Source: Paraglaciecola sp. MB-3u-78
GTDB taxonomy: Bacteria; Pseudomonadota; Gammaproteobacteria; Enterobacterales; Alteromonadaceae
Assembly (NCBI RefSeq): GCF_002835935.1
Contig: NZ_PJCF01000003.1
Coordinates: forward strand, 581,614-645,613
Length of the DNA: 64,000 nucleotides
Direction of reading: 5' to 3'
Shown: positions 6,906 through 15,637 of the stretch, in pieces
Layout of the letters: each line of letters begins with the position of its first letter
How positions within the stretch are numbered: the stretch's first letter is position 1
Notes under the pieces: model-generated
Told to the model about the DNA's origin: nothing
The model's input: only the letters and a program-made list of their open reading frames with translations
The model's database searches: none
Translations under genes and position numbers: made by a program

Positions 6906-7334
6906 TATACTTTCTACTTACTAGATATCGCCCTACTTGAAGATTGAGTCAACAATGAAAAAATTATCAGAATCGCTGCAGCAGTACTAAAAAAGCCCCC
7001 CATTTTTTCAAAATAACAAATCAGCTGTGATTGGGTGCTTTATTACACTGGGTGTCTAGATTTTATCCTGCTGGTTTATCTGAATCTACGCAATGAGCAA
7101 GCAGTCTTTGGAACATTGAATCTCAAACATATATTTGTAAGACTACCTGATGCTTAAAAATCAATAGGGTATAGCAATACAATAAAAATCAGTTATTCGA
7201 ACTCGCACAAAATATTATGACTATACCGAATTTTTATTACTATTTATCCAGAGCGCAGGTTAATTAGTTTGCTCAATATTAGGCTAATGAGTAAGAGCCG
7301 CAACAATAAAACTCGTTTGGAAATTCACTTTGAC
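6906..7334. other. Non-coding stretch between cassette array and IS element
   Basis: No gene is supported. It holds copy B of the short repeat (6995-7064, related to 5312-5390) and the motif ctatttatccagag (7240-7253), also present at 38295-38308. No attC could be recognised, so the right limit of the cassette array is uncertain. Confidence 0.5.
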
Positions 7335-7394
7335 TATAGCGCGTCAACTATCTTGACCGGTCAGCGGCAATTATCTTGACCAGTTGCCACCGTT

Positions 7395-8147
7395 TTATTT
7401 CCCTTCTTTCATAGCTGTTTTTCTGCGATAACTTTCTCCTGTTAATTGAATGATGTGAGCATGATGAACTAGTCTGTCTATAGCGGCGACGGTCATGGTG
7501 GTATCTGTAAATAGCTCGTCCCAGTCTTCGAACGATTGATTTGAGGTTATGATCAAGCTATGTCTTTCATAGCGATGTGCAATCAGTTCAAACAGCACGT
7601 TGGTTTCTTGTTCGGTCTTTTTAACGTAACCAATGTCGTCAATGATAAGCGCTGGGTATTTATCAAGTTTGTTGAGTGCATCTTGTAATTTGAGTGACTG
7701 TTTGGCTTCTTGTAGCTGTTGGACTAATGCGCTGGCTGAGTAGAATTTCACACGGGTACCCGCTTCAATCAGGCTGTACCCTAAGCTACTCGCCAGATGT
7801 GTTTTACCTACGCCACTGGCTCCGAACAACAATAAATTAGCACCCTTTCTTACCCAGTCGTGATTGTCCGCAAGCTCGTACATTCTCGCTTTGTTAAGGC
7901 CTTCAATGGCCGTGAAGTCGAAGCCACCTAAGTGCTTGCCAGACGGCAGCAGCGATTCTTTTATGTAGCGCATTTGACGTTTGTCAGTGCGACTGGCCAG
8001 TTCAATATGGCATAGTTCACTGAGATACTGTTCGGGTCGCCATTGGTCGTGCAAGGCTTTATCAGCAATAGCTTCCCACTGCTCTGTAACGGCACTTAAA
8101 CGTAGTTGTTTGAGCATTAAAGGCAATGAAGCCGTTGCACTATTCAT
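7395..8147 (-). CDS. istB: IS21-family helper ATPase
   Basis: The 250-residue protein has Walker A GASGVGKTHLA near residue 110, Walker B ALIIDDIGY near 170, and the IITSNQSFEDWDELF sensor region near 205, as in IstB and its DnaC-like relatives. It assembles on target DNA and stimulates the IstA transposase. Its start overlaps the end of istA by 8 bp, as usual in IS21 elements. Length matches the family (about 250). Confidence 0.96.
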   Translation of the reverse strand: MNSATASLPLMLKQLRLSAVTEQWEAIADKALHDQWRPEQYLSELCHIELASRTDKRQMRYIKESLLPSGKHLGGFDFTAIEGLNKARMYELADNHDWVRKGANLLLFGASGVGKTHLASSLGYSLIEAGTRVKFYSASALVQQLQEAKQSLKLQDALNKLDKYPALIIDDIGYVKKTEQETNVLFELIAHRYERHSLIITSNQSFEDWDELFTDTTMTVAAIDRLVHHAHIIQLTGESYRRKTAMKEGK

Positions 8148-9633
8148 GACGACCGCCTTGCAGTAACGACTGGTATTGCGACAACTGATGCTGCATCACA
8201 TTTACCTGTGGGATGTCCTTAGGCTTCGCGCCAAAGCGCTCCTGGCAATCAAATAAGCTCGGTAATCGACTGATATTGAGTTGGTTAGTTATGAAGCGAC
8301 CTAAGCGCATTTCATTATCCAACTTGCTGCCCAGATGTAATATTCTGACCATGTAACGGCTGGCATCATCTGCCTTCATGGTAGCCTCAACGTACTGCCA
8401 GATGGTGCGGTAATCCTCATTAGGCAACAACTCATCACGCCATTGTGAGCATCTAAAAGCCCTTGGCTTTTTCACGAGTGCGTCGATTACGTGTTTGTAA
8501 TTGACGCTGCGTTTGCGTGTTGCACCTGACGCATAAACGCGCTCTAAGCGATAGGTCAGTTCGTGGCCTAAGAACAAGTCTAAGTGGTCATCATAGACAT
8601 GCACCTTTACCTGACTGTCCACTAATCGAGAGGGCACCGTGTACATGACACGTTTCACATTGATGGTACTGGTGCGCGTCACTCGCACGTATTCTTGTGA
8701 GTAATTGACGCTCTTATGCACAGGTAAGTCTTGTAATTGTCGCTGCTCTTGCGCGAACTTAGCGGCAATGCGTTTATTGCGCCGACTGGTGACGCTTTGA
8801 ACGAAGGACTCATATTCTACCCGGCAATTAAAATCGAATGAGCCTCGCACTTTAAGGGCTTGCTCAACCTGAGATTTAATATGGCGATTACTTGATTCAA
8901 TCGCGCCATTCTCATGCGCTACGCCGGTATTATTGCGCGTTGCAATAAACCCATAGTGCGCGATCAACTCTTGATAACTGGCGGTAAAATCCTCAACGGA
9001 ACTGTTGTTTTTATACGCGGCACTTAAGCTATCTGTACGCACTTCCTGAGGCACACCTTCGCTTTTAGCAAACGCATTTTGTAAGCCATCGGAGAAGGCA
9101 GCAAAGCTTTCTCCACCATAAATAACGTGTGAGTACACCCAACCGCTGGCGGGCAAACGATAATTAAACAGCATGTGTTTAAACGTCTTACCATCAATGG
9201 TTACGGGACTCTTGATGTGGGTAAAATCACATATCCCGAGCTTTCCAGGTTCATGGTGCTGCATAAACATCACGTCTTGAGCAGGACCATGTAAATGTCG
9301 CCACTTGCGGATACGCCGCTCAAGTGTTCGTCTGGATGATGAACTGAATTTATCGGAATGGGCATCGCATAAGTGGTCGAAGACACCAACAGGGCTTATG
9401 TTTGCATCTTGCTTTAATAGCGGTAAAACAACTGTATCCCATATTGATTCAAGCGGATCTACTCTGGTTCGCCACCCTCGTTTATTCTTTTTAGGTTGGT
9501 GTCGATTACCTTCAATACGACCGGCAGTGCTGACGGAAATGCTAGATTTACTCGCTGCGACTTCCTGTGTGAAATTCTCTCGTAACTTCATATATAACCT
9601 GATTTGTCTTTCTGTAATGTGATTACCCGACAC
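8140..9633 (-). CDS. istA: IS21-family DDE transposase
   Basis: The 497-residue protein begins with a helix-turn-helix region (RQIRLYMKLRENFTQEVAAS), followed by a second DNA-binding part. The DDE catalytic core starts with GKLGICDFTHIK near residue 131 (first Asp), continues through EVRTDSLSAAYK near 195 (second Asp) and NNTGVAHENGAIESSNRHIK near 235 (Glu), and a beta-barrel domain follows. Length is normal for IstA and there is no frameshift, so the element is probably active. A short leader of about 90 bases separates the start from the terminal repeats. Confidence 0.96.
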   Translation of the reverse strand: MSGNHITERQIRLYMKLRENFTQEVAASKSSISVSTAGRIEGNRHQPKKNKRGWRTRVDPLESIWDTVVLPLLKQDANISPVGVFDHLCDAHSDKFSSSSRRTLERRIRKWRHLHGPAQDVMFMQHHEPGKLGICDFTHIKSPVTIDGKTFKHMLFNYRLPASGWVYSHVIYGGESFAAFSDGLQNAFAKSEGVPQEVRTDSLSAAYKNNSSVEDFTASYQELIAHYGFIATRNNTGVAHENGAIESSNRHIKSQVEQALKVRGSFDFNCRVEYESFVQSVTSRRNKRIAAKFAQEQRQLQDLPVHKSVNYSQEYVRVTRTSTINVKRVMYTVPSRLVDSQVKVHVYDDHLDLFLGHELTYRLERVYASGATRKRSVNYKHVIDALVKKPRAFRCSQWRDELLPNEDYRTIWQYVEATMKADDASRYMVRILHLGSKLDNEMRLGRFITNQLNISRLPSLFDCQERFGAKPKDIPQVNVMQHQLSQYQSLLQGGRHE

Positions 9634-9726
9634 TGAATTCCCTCCGAATTTCAGTATCGAACCTTAACAGAACGACCGGTCAAGATGGTTGCCGCTAGCT
9701 GGTCAAGTTAATTGTCGCTTAATACT

Positions 9727-10467
9727 TTGACAAAATCAGTTCGTCATTCACTTCATTTTCTTTGGTGTGTACCTCGGTCAAGAAGTACCGCATTCGAAAA
9801 AATGATGGTCAATTCTGGCCAGTTTAATGTTATTGGGGAGCCATTTATTGATATTTATAAACAAGGAATGCTCTCATCACATGATGTTCGAATAACCCAG
9901 AGAAATTTCAATCAGGTTTTTGACTCGCTTTCCCAGAATAGTCTGCTACAGCCCGTTTTTGTGAAAGATATGGCTTACCATGTCACCCCTTTTATTTCAG
10001 ATAGTCAGATATTATCAGCCCAACATACCTTTTTAATCAGAGACCCTAAATTATCTATCCCTTCGCTTTTTAAAATGCGTGAAAATTTCCATGAAAATGA
10101 GACCGGATTTACAGGCCAGAGCACGTTATTTAAAAGAATATATACATTGACGGGAAACAAGCCTTTCATTGTAGATGCTGAACAACTAATCAGGTCCCCA
10201 ATCAAAACTGTCGGTCGCTACTTTGATTCTATTAAACATGTAATGCCTAAAGATGTTTTAGATTGGCATCCCGGTTCGAGGGACGAATGGAAAGAAAGGG
10301 AGTCTTGGCATATTGACGCTATTAACAGTAGTGGATTTGTTGATACAAAAAGAGACGTAAAAACAGAACCCTTACCTTCACGCATTGCACAAATCATCCA
10401 GAAAAACATGGTGCCCTATAATTATATGTGGGAACAATTGTCTCAACAAAAACTGGATGTAAGTTGA
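9727..10467 (+). CDS. Sulfotransferase-like protein at IS21 border
   Basis: The motif LWCVPRSRSTAF near the N-terminus is a PAPS-binding P-loop of the sulfotransferase fold, followed by NVIGEPFIDIYKQG and, later, HTFLIRDPKLSIPSLF, the second cofactor-binding element. The family transfers sulfate from PAPS to small molecules or glycans. No ATG precedes the P-loop. The TTG at 9727 lies inside the apparent target duplication, and a TTG at 9712 lies inside the IS terminal repeat. In the uninterrupted sequence ggaa would sit eight bases before TTG 9727, so the insertion seems to have cut the ribosome binding site from the gene. Whether it is still expressed is unclear. Confidence 0.7.
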   Translation: MTKSVRHSLHFLWCVPRSRSTAFEKMMVNSGQFNVIGEPFIDIYKQGMLSSHDVRITQRNFNQVFDSLSQNSLLQPVFVKDMAYHVTPFISDSQILSAQHTFLIRDPKLSIPSLFKMRENFHENETGFTGQSTLFKRIYTLTGNKPFIVDAEQLIRSPIKTVGRYFDSIKHVMPKDVLDWHPGSRDEWKERESWHIDAINSSGFVDTKRDVKTEPLPSRIAQIIQKNMVPYNYMWEQLSQQKLDVS

Positions 10468-10742
10468 AATAGGTAAATAAAATTATAACCCCTCCAGGGT
10501 AATCACCTTGCATACTTACGGGATCTGCACAGGCAAAAATAACAATCAAAAAATCCACTGCTTTACGTCGCTATTCCTGCCACGATTCTCATTAAAAAAT
10601 CAGCGCATATAAAAAATCAACTTATTTTTCAGTATCTTCTGTATGAATTTTGAGCTATGTTAAAAAAATGTAAATTGTATGTGGCATTTTTCAACAGTCT
10701 ACTAGTATCAATATTACTAAGTATGAAATAGGAAATACATCA

Positions 10743-10919
10743 ATGAGTCACTTCTCTCAGGTGCAGGATTTATTGCTACATAATCAACAATTACACGCTC
10801 GCACCGCAACATATTATGGCGAGTTTTCGGCTGAATCTGACGACGAAAGGGTCAAAATGTTTCTTAAAACCTTAGTCAATCCATTCGTTAGTCACTTTGA
10901 AAAACAAGATAGTTTGTAG
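10743..10919 (+). CDS. Short protein, possible truncated ferritin-like helical protein
   Basis: An ATG-started frame of 58 codons reads MSHFSQVQDLLLHNQQLHAR and then TATYYGEFSAESDDERVKMF. The spacing of hydrophobic residues and the DERVKMFLKTL helix resemble the N-terminal helices of small ferritin-like proteins known to me from Pseudomonas and relatives. Those are about 150 residues or more, so this one could be truncated. A promoter could lie in the AT-rich 10620-10740. Codon use looks like a real gene, but evidence is limited. Confidence 0.4.
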   Translation: MSHFSQVQDLLLHNQQLHARTATYYGEFSAESDDERVKMFLKTLVNPFVSHFEKQDSL

Positions 10920-10972
10920 TTAATTTTAGTAGCGCCTTACGGACGTTGTAAGTGATAAGTCCAGAAAGGTAA

Positions 10973-10993
10973 TTTCGACAATAATGATCGAAA
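10973..10993. promoter_or_regulatory. Inverted repeat upstream of nuoA
   Basis: The sequence tttcgacaataatgatcgaaa is a 6+6 perfect inverted repeat with a nine-base spacer, 30 bp before nuoA. It could be an operator or chance. The nuo promoter must lie in 10920-11000, but no clear -35/-10 pair was identified. Confidence 0.3.
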
Positions 10994-11022
10994 GAACTAA
11001 TTAATTTTTGGGGTAATGTTTT

Positions 11023-11412
11023 ATGACACAAGCGCTGATTGAACTGTGGCCAATTCTGTTGTATTTCACTTTCACATTGGTTTTATTGGCCGCTGTGATG
11101 TTCGCATCGTCTTTGTTGGGTCCCCGAACCCGTGGTCATTCTACGCATTTACCCTATGAATCCGGCATTCTCTCCTTGGGCAATGCCCGCGTTAAGTTTG
11201 CTAATCACTTCTTTTTATACGCTATATTTTTTGTCATTTTCGACTTAGAAACCTTGTTTCTATTTGCTTGGGCTATTTCCTTTGAGCAGGTTGGGGTAAC
11301 AGGCTTTATCGAAGCGTTAATTTTCATGCTTATTCTACTCGTCGCTTTGGTGTATTTATGGCGAATTGGCGCACTCAATATTCTTAAAAGACAGCTACCG
11401 GAGCAACATTAA
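11023..11412 (+). CDS. nuoA: NADH-quinone oxidoreductase subunit A
   Basis: The 129-residue membrane subunit has three hydrophobic segments and the conserved YESG motif ([17 protein letters not shown]) followed by [15 protein letters not shown], both diagnostic of NuoA. It is the first gene of the nuo operon and helps form the quinone site next to NuoH and the peripheral arm. Its stop overlaps the nuoB start (taatg). Confidence 0.98.
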   Translation: MTQALIELWPILLYFTFTLVLLAAVMFASSLLGPRTRGHSTHLPYESGILSLGNARVKFANHFFLYAIFFVIFDLETLFLFAWAISFEQVGVTGFIEALIFMLILLVALVYLWRIGALNILKRQLPEQH

Positions 11413-12056
11413 TGGATTGGAATCTCAGCGACCCTAACGTGGTGCCCAAACAGCTGCCAGTAATCGATGAATCGGTTCGGGAGGACATAAAAAAGAACGT
11501 TATCTTTACCACCTTGAACAATATGGTCAATTGGGGTCGTAAAAACTCAATCTGGCCTTTTAACTTTGGTTTGTCCTGTTGTTATGTGGAAATGGCCACC
11601 AGTTTTACTGCACGACACGATATCGCCCGCTTTGGGGCTGAAGTGATCCGTGCTACGCCAAGAGAAGCTGATTTAATTGTCATTTCAGGTACCGTATTTC
11701 GGAAAATGGCACCTGTTGTAAAACACTTATATGATCAATTACTCGAGCCTAAGTGGGTCATATCCATGGGCAGTTGTGCCAATTCGGGCGGCATGTATGA
11801 CATCTATTCTGTGGTGCAGGGCGTAGACAAAATCTTACCGGTTGATGTGTATGTACCCGGCTGTCCACCACGGCCCGAAGCCTTGATGCAAGGTTTGATG
11901 TTGTTACAAGATGCAATCGGTCGTGAGCAACGCCCACTCAGTTGGGTAATTGGTGAAGACAGCAAGGTCAGTACCATTGAAAAGCCCAGTCAAAGAGATA
12001 TTCATAATAGCGAACGTATGCGTGCTCGTGATCTCACTCCACCGGATAGGGTGTAG
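11412..12056 (+). CDS. nuoB: NADH-quinone oxidoreductase subunit B (cluster N2)
   Basis: The 214-residue protein carries the Cys residues that hold the terminal cluster N2: GLSCCYVEM near 55, [10 protein letters not shown] near 120, and [11 protein letters not shown] near 150. N2 passes electrons to ubiquinone. Translation is coupled to nuoA by a one-base overlap, and nuoCD starts two bases after its stop. Confidence 0.98.
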   Translation: MDWNLSDPNVVPKQLPVIDESVREDIKKNVIFTTLNNMVNWGRKNSIWPFNFGLSCCYVEMATSFTARHDIARFGAEVIRATPREADLIVISGTVFRKMAPVVKHLYDQLLEPKWVISMGSCANSGGMYDIYSVVQGVDKILPVDVYVPGCPPRPEALMQGLMLLQDAIGREQRPLSWVIGEDSKVSTIEKPSQRDIHNSERMRARDLTPPDRV

Positions 12057-12058
12057 GT

Positions 12059-13813
12059 ATGGGGCAACCTTCGAAGGCAAGTTTACTCAACGAAATTCAG
12101 TTATTGTTGGCAGGCTCTCACTTACAAGAAGAAACCACGGCCGATGAAATCCCAACCCTGTGGGTAGAGCCAAATGACATAGTGGTCTTGTGTGATGCTT
12201 TGCGTTTTAAACTCACCGCACCCTTTGATTTCTTGTTTGATCTTACTGCCATAGACGAAACCACACGGCAGCATAATGTGATAGCACAGCGCCTTGATTT
12301 TACTGTGGTCTACTTATTGCGCTCATACGCACGCAATCAGGACTTACGTCTTAAAGTCGCACTGCCACAAGATTCAAAATCACTTGCCTCTGTCACTTCT
12401 ATTTGGCCAAACGCCAATTGGTATGAGCGTGAAGTCTGGGACTTATTTGGGATTACATTTACCGGTCATCCTTGTTTGCGCCGAATAATGATGCCGACCA
12501 CATGGCAAGGCCATCCTTTGTGTAAAACTCATCCAGCCCGTGCCACAGAAATGGGCAAATATAGTTTGCCCGATGATATTCGTGACTTGGAGCAAGAAGC
12601 TTTAAAATTTAGCCCCGCAGACTGGGGGCTTGAACCAAAAGGTAATCCTGAAGAATTTATGTGGCTTAACCTTGGGCCAAATCACCCCAGTGTGCATGGT
12701 GTGTTCAGGATCATGTTACAGCTTGATGGCGAAGAGATTGTTGAGGCTATACCTGATATTGGTTACCACCATCGCGGTGCAGAAAAGATGGGCGAACGCC
12801 AAAGCTGGCACTCCTACATCCCCTACACTGACCGCATCGATTACCTAGGCGGGGTCATGAATAACCTGCCTTATGTGATGGCCCTTGAAAAACTCGCGGG
12901 TATTGAAGTGCCAGAGCGGGTCAAAATCATCCGGGTGATGATGTCTGAAATGTTCCGTATTCTTAGTCATCTGTTGTTTTACGGCACCTTTGCTCAAGAC
13001 ATTGGTTCGTTATCGCCCATTTTTTATATGTTTGTTGATAGAGAAAAACTGTTTGGCATTGTTGAAGCGATCACCGGCGCACGCATGCATCCTGCTTGGT
13101 TCAGGATCGGTGGTCTGGCAGCTGACTTACCCAAAGGTTGGGACAAGATGGTCACCGAGTGGCTTGATTATATGCCGGCCAGAATGGCTGACTACGATCA
13201 GATGGTGATGCAAAACAGCTTAATCAAAAAACGCGCGGTCGGTATCGGTGCTTACGATACCGCCACTGCCATAGATTGGGGCGTCACAGGTCCAGGTTTA
13301 CGGGCCACCGGCTTTGACTGGGATCTCCGCAAAAAACGCCCTTACAGCGGATATGAAAATTTTGATTTTGAAGTACCTCTGGGCACACGTGGTGATTCTT
13401 ATGACCGATGTGCAGTGCGGGTCGAAGAAATTCGCCAAAGCATGCGTATCATTCGTCAATGTGTGAACAATATGCCAGCAGGGCCATACAAAGCAGACCA
13501 TGCATTGACCACCCCACCACCTAAAGATCGCACCATGCAAGATATTGACAGCCTAATTCCGCATTTTTTAAGTGTCAGTTGGGGGCCCGTCATTCCTGCT
13601 GGCGAAGTGATGATGGAAGTGGAAGCAACCAAAGGCAGCAACGCTTATTATCTTACCAGTGATGCCGGTACTATGAGTTATCGAACCCGAATTCGAACAC
13701 CATCCTTCCCTCACTTACAGATGATCCCAGTGATGGCCAAAGGACAAATGATCGCCGACTTGATAGCAACAATTGGCAGCATCGATTTTGTTATGGCGGA
13801 CGTAGACCGATGA
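12059..13813 (+). CDS. nuoCD: NADH-quinone oxidoreductase fused subunits C/D
   Basis: The 584-residue fusion has a NuoC part (about 1-185, with [20 protein letters not shown] near 120) and a NuoD part (about 200-584, with [28 protein letters not shown] and a normal C-terminus ending [12 protein letters not shown]). The fused form is known from Enterobacteria, Pseudomonas and some other gammaproteobacteria. NuoD forms much of the quinone cavity. Length matches the fused family (about 590-600). Its stop overlaps nuoE by 4 bp. Confidence 0.98.
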   Translation: MGQPSKASLLNEIQLLLAGSHLQEETTADEIPTLWVEPNDIVVLCDALRFKLTAPFDFLFDLTAIDETTRQHNVIAQRLDFTVVYLLRSYARNQDLRLKVALPQDSKSLASVTSIWPNANWYEREVWDLFGITFTGHPCLRRIMMPTTWQGHPLCKTHPARATEMGKYSLPDDIRDLEQEALKFSPADWGLEPKGNPEEFMWLNLGPNHPSVHGVFRIMLQLDGEEIVEAIPDIGYHHRGAEKMGERQSWHSYIPYTDRIDYLGGVMNNLPYVMALEKLAGIEVPERVKIIRVMMSEMFRILSHLLFYGTFAQDIGSLSPIFYMFVDREKLFGIVEAITGARMHPAWFRIGGLAADLPKGWDKMVTEWLDYMPARMADYDQMVMQNSLIKKRAVGIGAYDTATAIDWGVTGPGLRATGFDWDLRKKRPYSGYENFDFEVPLGTRGDSYDRCAVRVEEIRQSMRIIRQCVNNMPAGPYKADHALTTPPPKDRTMQDIDSLIPHFLSVSWGPVIPAGEVMMEVEATKGSNAYYLTSDAGTMSYRTRIRTPSFPHLQMIPVMAKGQMIADLIATIGSIDFVMADVDR

Positions 13814-14373
13814 ACAAAACCATTCCCATCACCTTGATAGACCCACAGGCAGAAGTACCAGTTGACTACCGCGAGGTGCTCAGTCAAGTTGAAATTTCTG
13901 CTATAGAACACGAATGTGCTTTATATGAAAGTCGCCCCGCTGCCGCCATAGATGCCCTACAAATAGTGCAACGTGAGCGCCGTTGGATAAGCGACGAAAG
14001 CCTGTACGCTATTGCTGACATGTTGGGAATGTCAGCCACCGAATTAGAAGGCATTGCCACTTTCTACAATCTTATTTACCGCCAGCCGGTGGGACAACAC
14101 GTTATCCACTTGTGCAATAGCATTACGTGCTGGTTACATGATTATCAAAGTATTGCCGAGCATTTACGCCAGACCCTTAACATTGAATTTGGTCAAACCA
14201 CGGCAGATGGCAACATCACTTTACTGCCTAATGTGTGTTTGGGTTGCTGTGACAAAGCCCCCGCGTTGATGTTAGACGGTGAATTAGTAGAAAGTCTGGA
14301 TATCAACGCTATCGACAAGCTGCTACAAGGGCTGAAAGGGATGAATGGGATGAAAGGAGGCGAAAATGTTTAA
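13810..14373 (+). CDS. nuoE: NADH-quinone oxidoreductase subunit E (2Fe-2S cluster N1a)
   Basis: The 187-residue subunit has the thioredoxin-like fold with cluster N1a ligands in HLCNSITCW (about 100-106) and [13 protein letters not shown] (about 138-150). It starts at ATG 13810 inside the end of nuoCD and overlaps nuoF by 8 bp. The C-terminal tail ([13 protein letters not shown]) is low-complexity and its codons include the ribosome binding site for nuoF (aaaggaggcg). Confidence 0.97.
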   Translation: MNKTIPITLIDPQAEVPVDYREVLSQVEISAIEHECALYESRPAAAIDALQIVQRERRWISDESLYAIADMLGMSATELEGIATFYNLIYRQPVGQHVIHLCNSITCWLHDYQSIAEHLRQTLNIEFGQTTADGNITLLPNVCLGCCDKAPALMLDGELVESLDINAIDKLLQGLKGMNGMKGGENV

Positions 14374-15634
14374 GCCATTAAGCCAACACCTGGACCTCAA
14401 CAACCCACAAAATCTAATCGCTTACCAAAGCACCGGCGGTTATCAAGGATTTAGCAATGCCCTAAACATGCAGCCTCAGGATGTGCAGCAGCAAGTCTCA
14501 GATTCCAAGCTCAAAGGCCGTGGTGGCGCAGGTTTTATGACAGGTATGAAGTGGAGTTTTGTGCCAATGGGCGAAGGTGCACCACAACATAAATATCTGG
14601 TGTGTAATGCCGATGAAATGGAGCCAGGCACATTCAAAGACCGCTGGCTGATGGAAGGCTCGCCCCACTTACTGATTGAAGGCATGATGATTGCGGCCTA
14701 CGCCATAGGTGCGGATGTGGCTTACATATTTTTACGGGGCGAATACCGACTGTGTGCCACGCGTTTGCAACAAGCCATAGATGAAGCTCAAAGCGCCGGA
14801 TTACTTGGCGACAATATTAATGGCAGCCACTACTCACTCAAATTGCATCTTCACACCAGCGCAGGGCGTTATATCTGCGGTGAAGAAACGGCGCTTATCA
14901 ATGCATTAGAAGGCAAACGCGCCAACCCACGGGCCAAACCCCCTTTCCCACAAGTCGCGGGGTTATTCGGCCGTCCGACCATAGTCAATAACTGTGAAAC
15001 CCTGTGTAACTTGCCTTGCATTCTTAAAAACGGCTCAGACTGGTACCAGCAATTATCCAGCGGCGCTGACACCGGCAGCAAAATTTATGGCATCAGCGGA
15101 CGAGTCAAAAACGCCGGTTTATGGGAGCTGCCCATGGGTACAACGGCAGGCGAAATTTTCAAATTAGCCGGCGGTATGCAACAAGGATTAACCTTGCGTG
15201 GCTGGTTACCCGGCGGCGCTTCAACCGACTTTTTATTGCCCGAACATTTAGATATTCCCATGGAATATGACGCCATTGCTAAAGCCGGGAGTCGTATGGG
15301 CACAGGTGTGATTATCGCTTTAGATGACAAACACTGTCCGGTGGGTATGGTGCTGAATTTATTACAATTTTTTGCCCAAGAATCTTGTGGTTGGTGCACA
15401 CCTTGTCGTGATGGTTTGCCCTGGGCGGTAGAAATTTTAACTCGCATAGAAAATGGCCAAGGCAGTCAAGATGATATCGACGCCTTGCTGCAACTATGCG
15501 GTTTTATGTGGCTAGGTAAAACCTTTTGCGCCCTTGCACCTGGAGCAGTCGAGCCGTTGCGCAGTGGTATGAAATACTTTGCCGATGATTTTCAGCAGCA
15601 TATTGATCACAAGGAGTGTCCTCACAGACATTAA
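14366..15634 (+). CDS. nuoF: NADH-quinone oxidoreductase subunit F (FMN, N3)
   Basis: The 422-residue flavoprotein binds NADH and FMN: GRGGAGFMTGMKWSF near 50-65, CNADEMEPGTFKDR near 88, and GEYRLCATRL. Cluster N3 ligands are SCGWCTPCRDG near 345 and the later KTFCALAPGAVEP. ATG 14366 is preceded by a strong ggaggcg. It is the entry point for electrons from NADH. Confidence 0.98.
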   Translation: MFKPLSQHLDLNNPQNLIAYQSTGGYQGFSNALNMQPQDVQQQVSDSKLKGRGGAGFMTGMKWSFVPMGEGAPQHKYLVCNADEMEPGTFKDRWLMEGSPHLLIEGMMIAAYAIGADVAYIFLRGEYRLCATRLQQAIDEAQSAGLLGDNINGSHYSLKLHLHTSAGRYICGEETALINALEGKRANPRAKPPFPQVAGLFGRPTIVNNCETLCNLPCILKNGSDWYQQLSSGADTGSKIYGISGRVKNAGLWELPMGTTAGEIFKLAGGMQQGLTLRGWLPGGASTDFLLPEHLDIPMEYDAIAKAGSRMGTGVIIALDDKHCPVGMVLNLLQFFAQESCGWCTPCRDGLPWAVEILTRIENGQGSQDDIDALLQLCGFMWLGKTFCALAPGAVEPLRSGMKYFADDFQQHIDHKECPHRH

Positions 15635-15637
15635 TTT

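Larger units (their letters stand above)
7335..9723 (-). mobile_element. IS21-family insertion sequence
   Basis: The element carries istB and istA on the minus strand. The ends are related in inverted orientation: left gcgtcaactatcttgacc and, on the opposite strand at the right end, gcgacaattaacttgacc, each followed by a second agcggcaa..atcttgacc unit, the multiple terminal repeats typical of IS21. The 8-bp sequence actttgac flanks it at 7327-7334 and 9724-9731 and fits a target duplication, which sets the limits at 7335 and 9723 (2389 bp). Both genes are intact. The exact end is inferred from this duplication. Confidence 0.88.
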
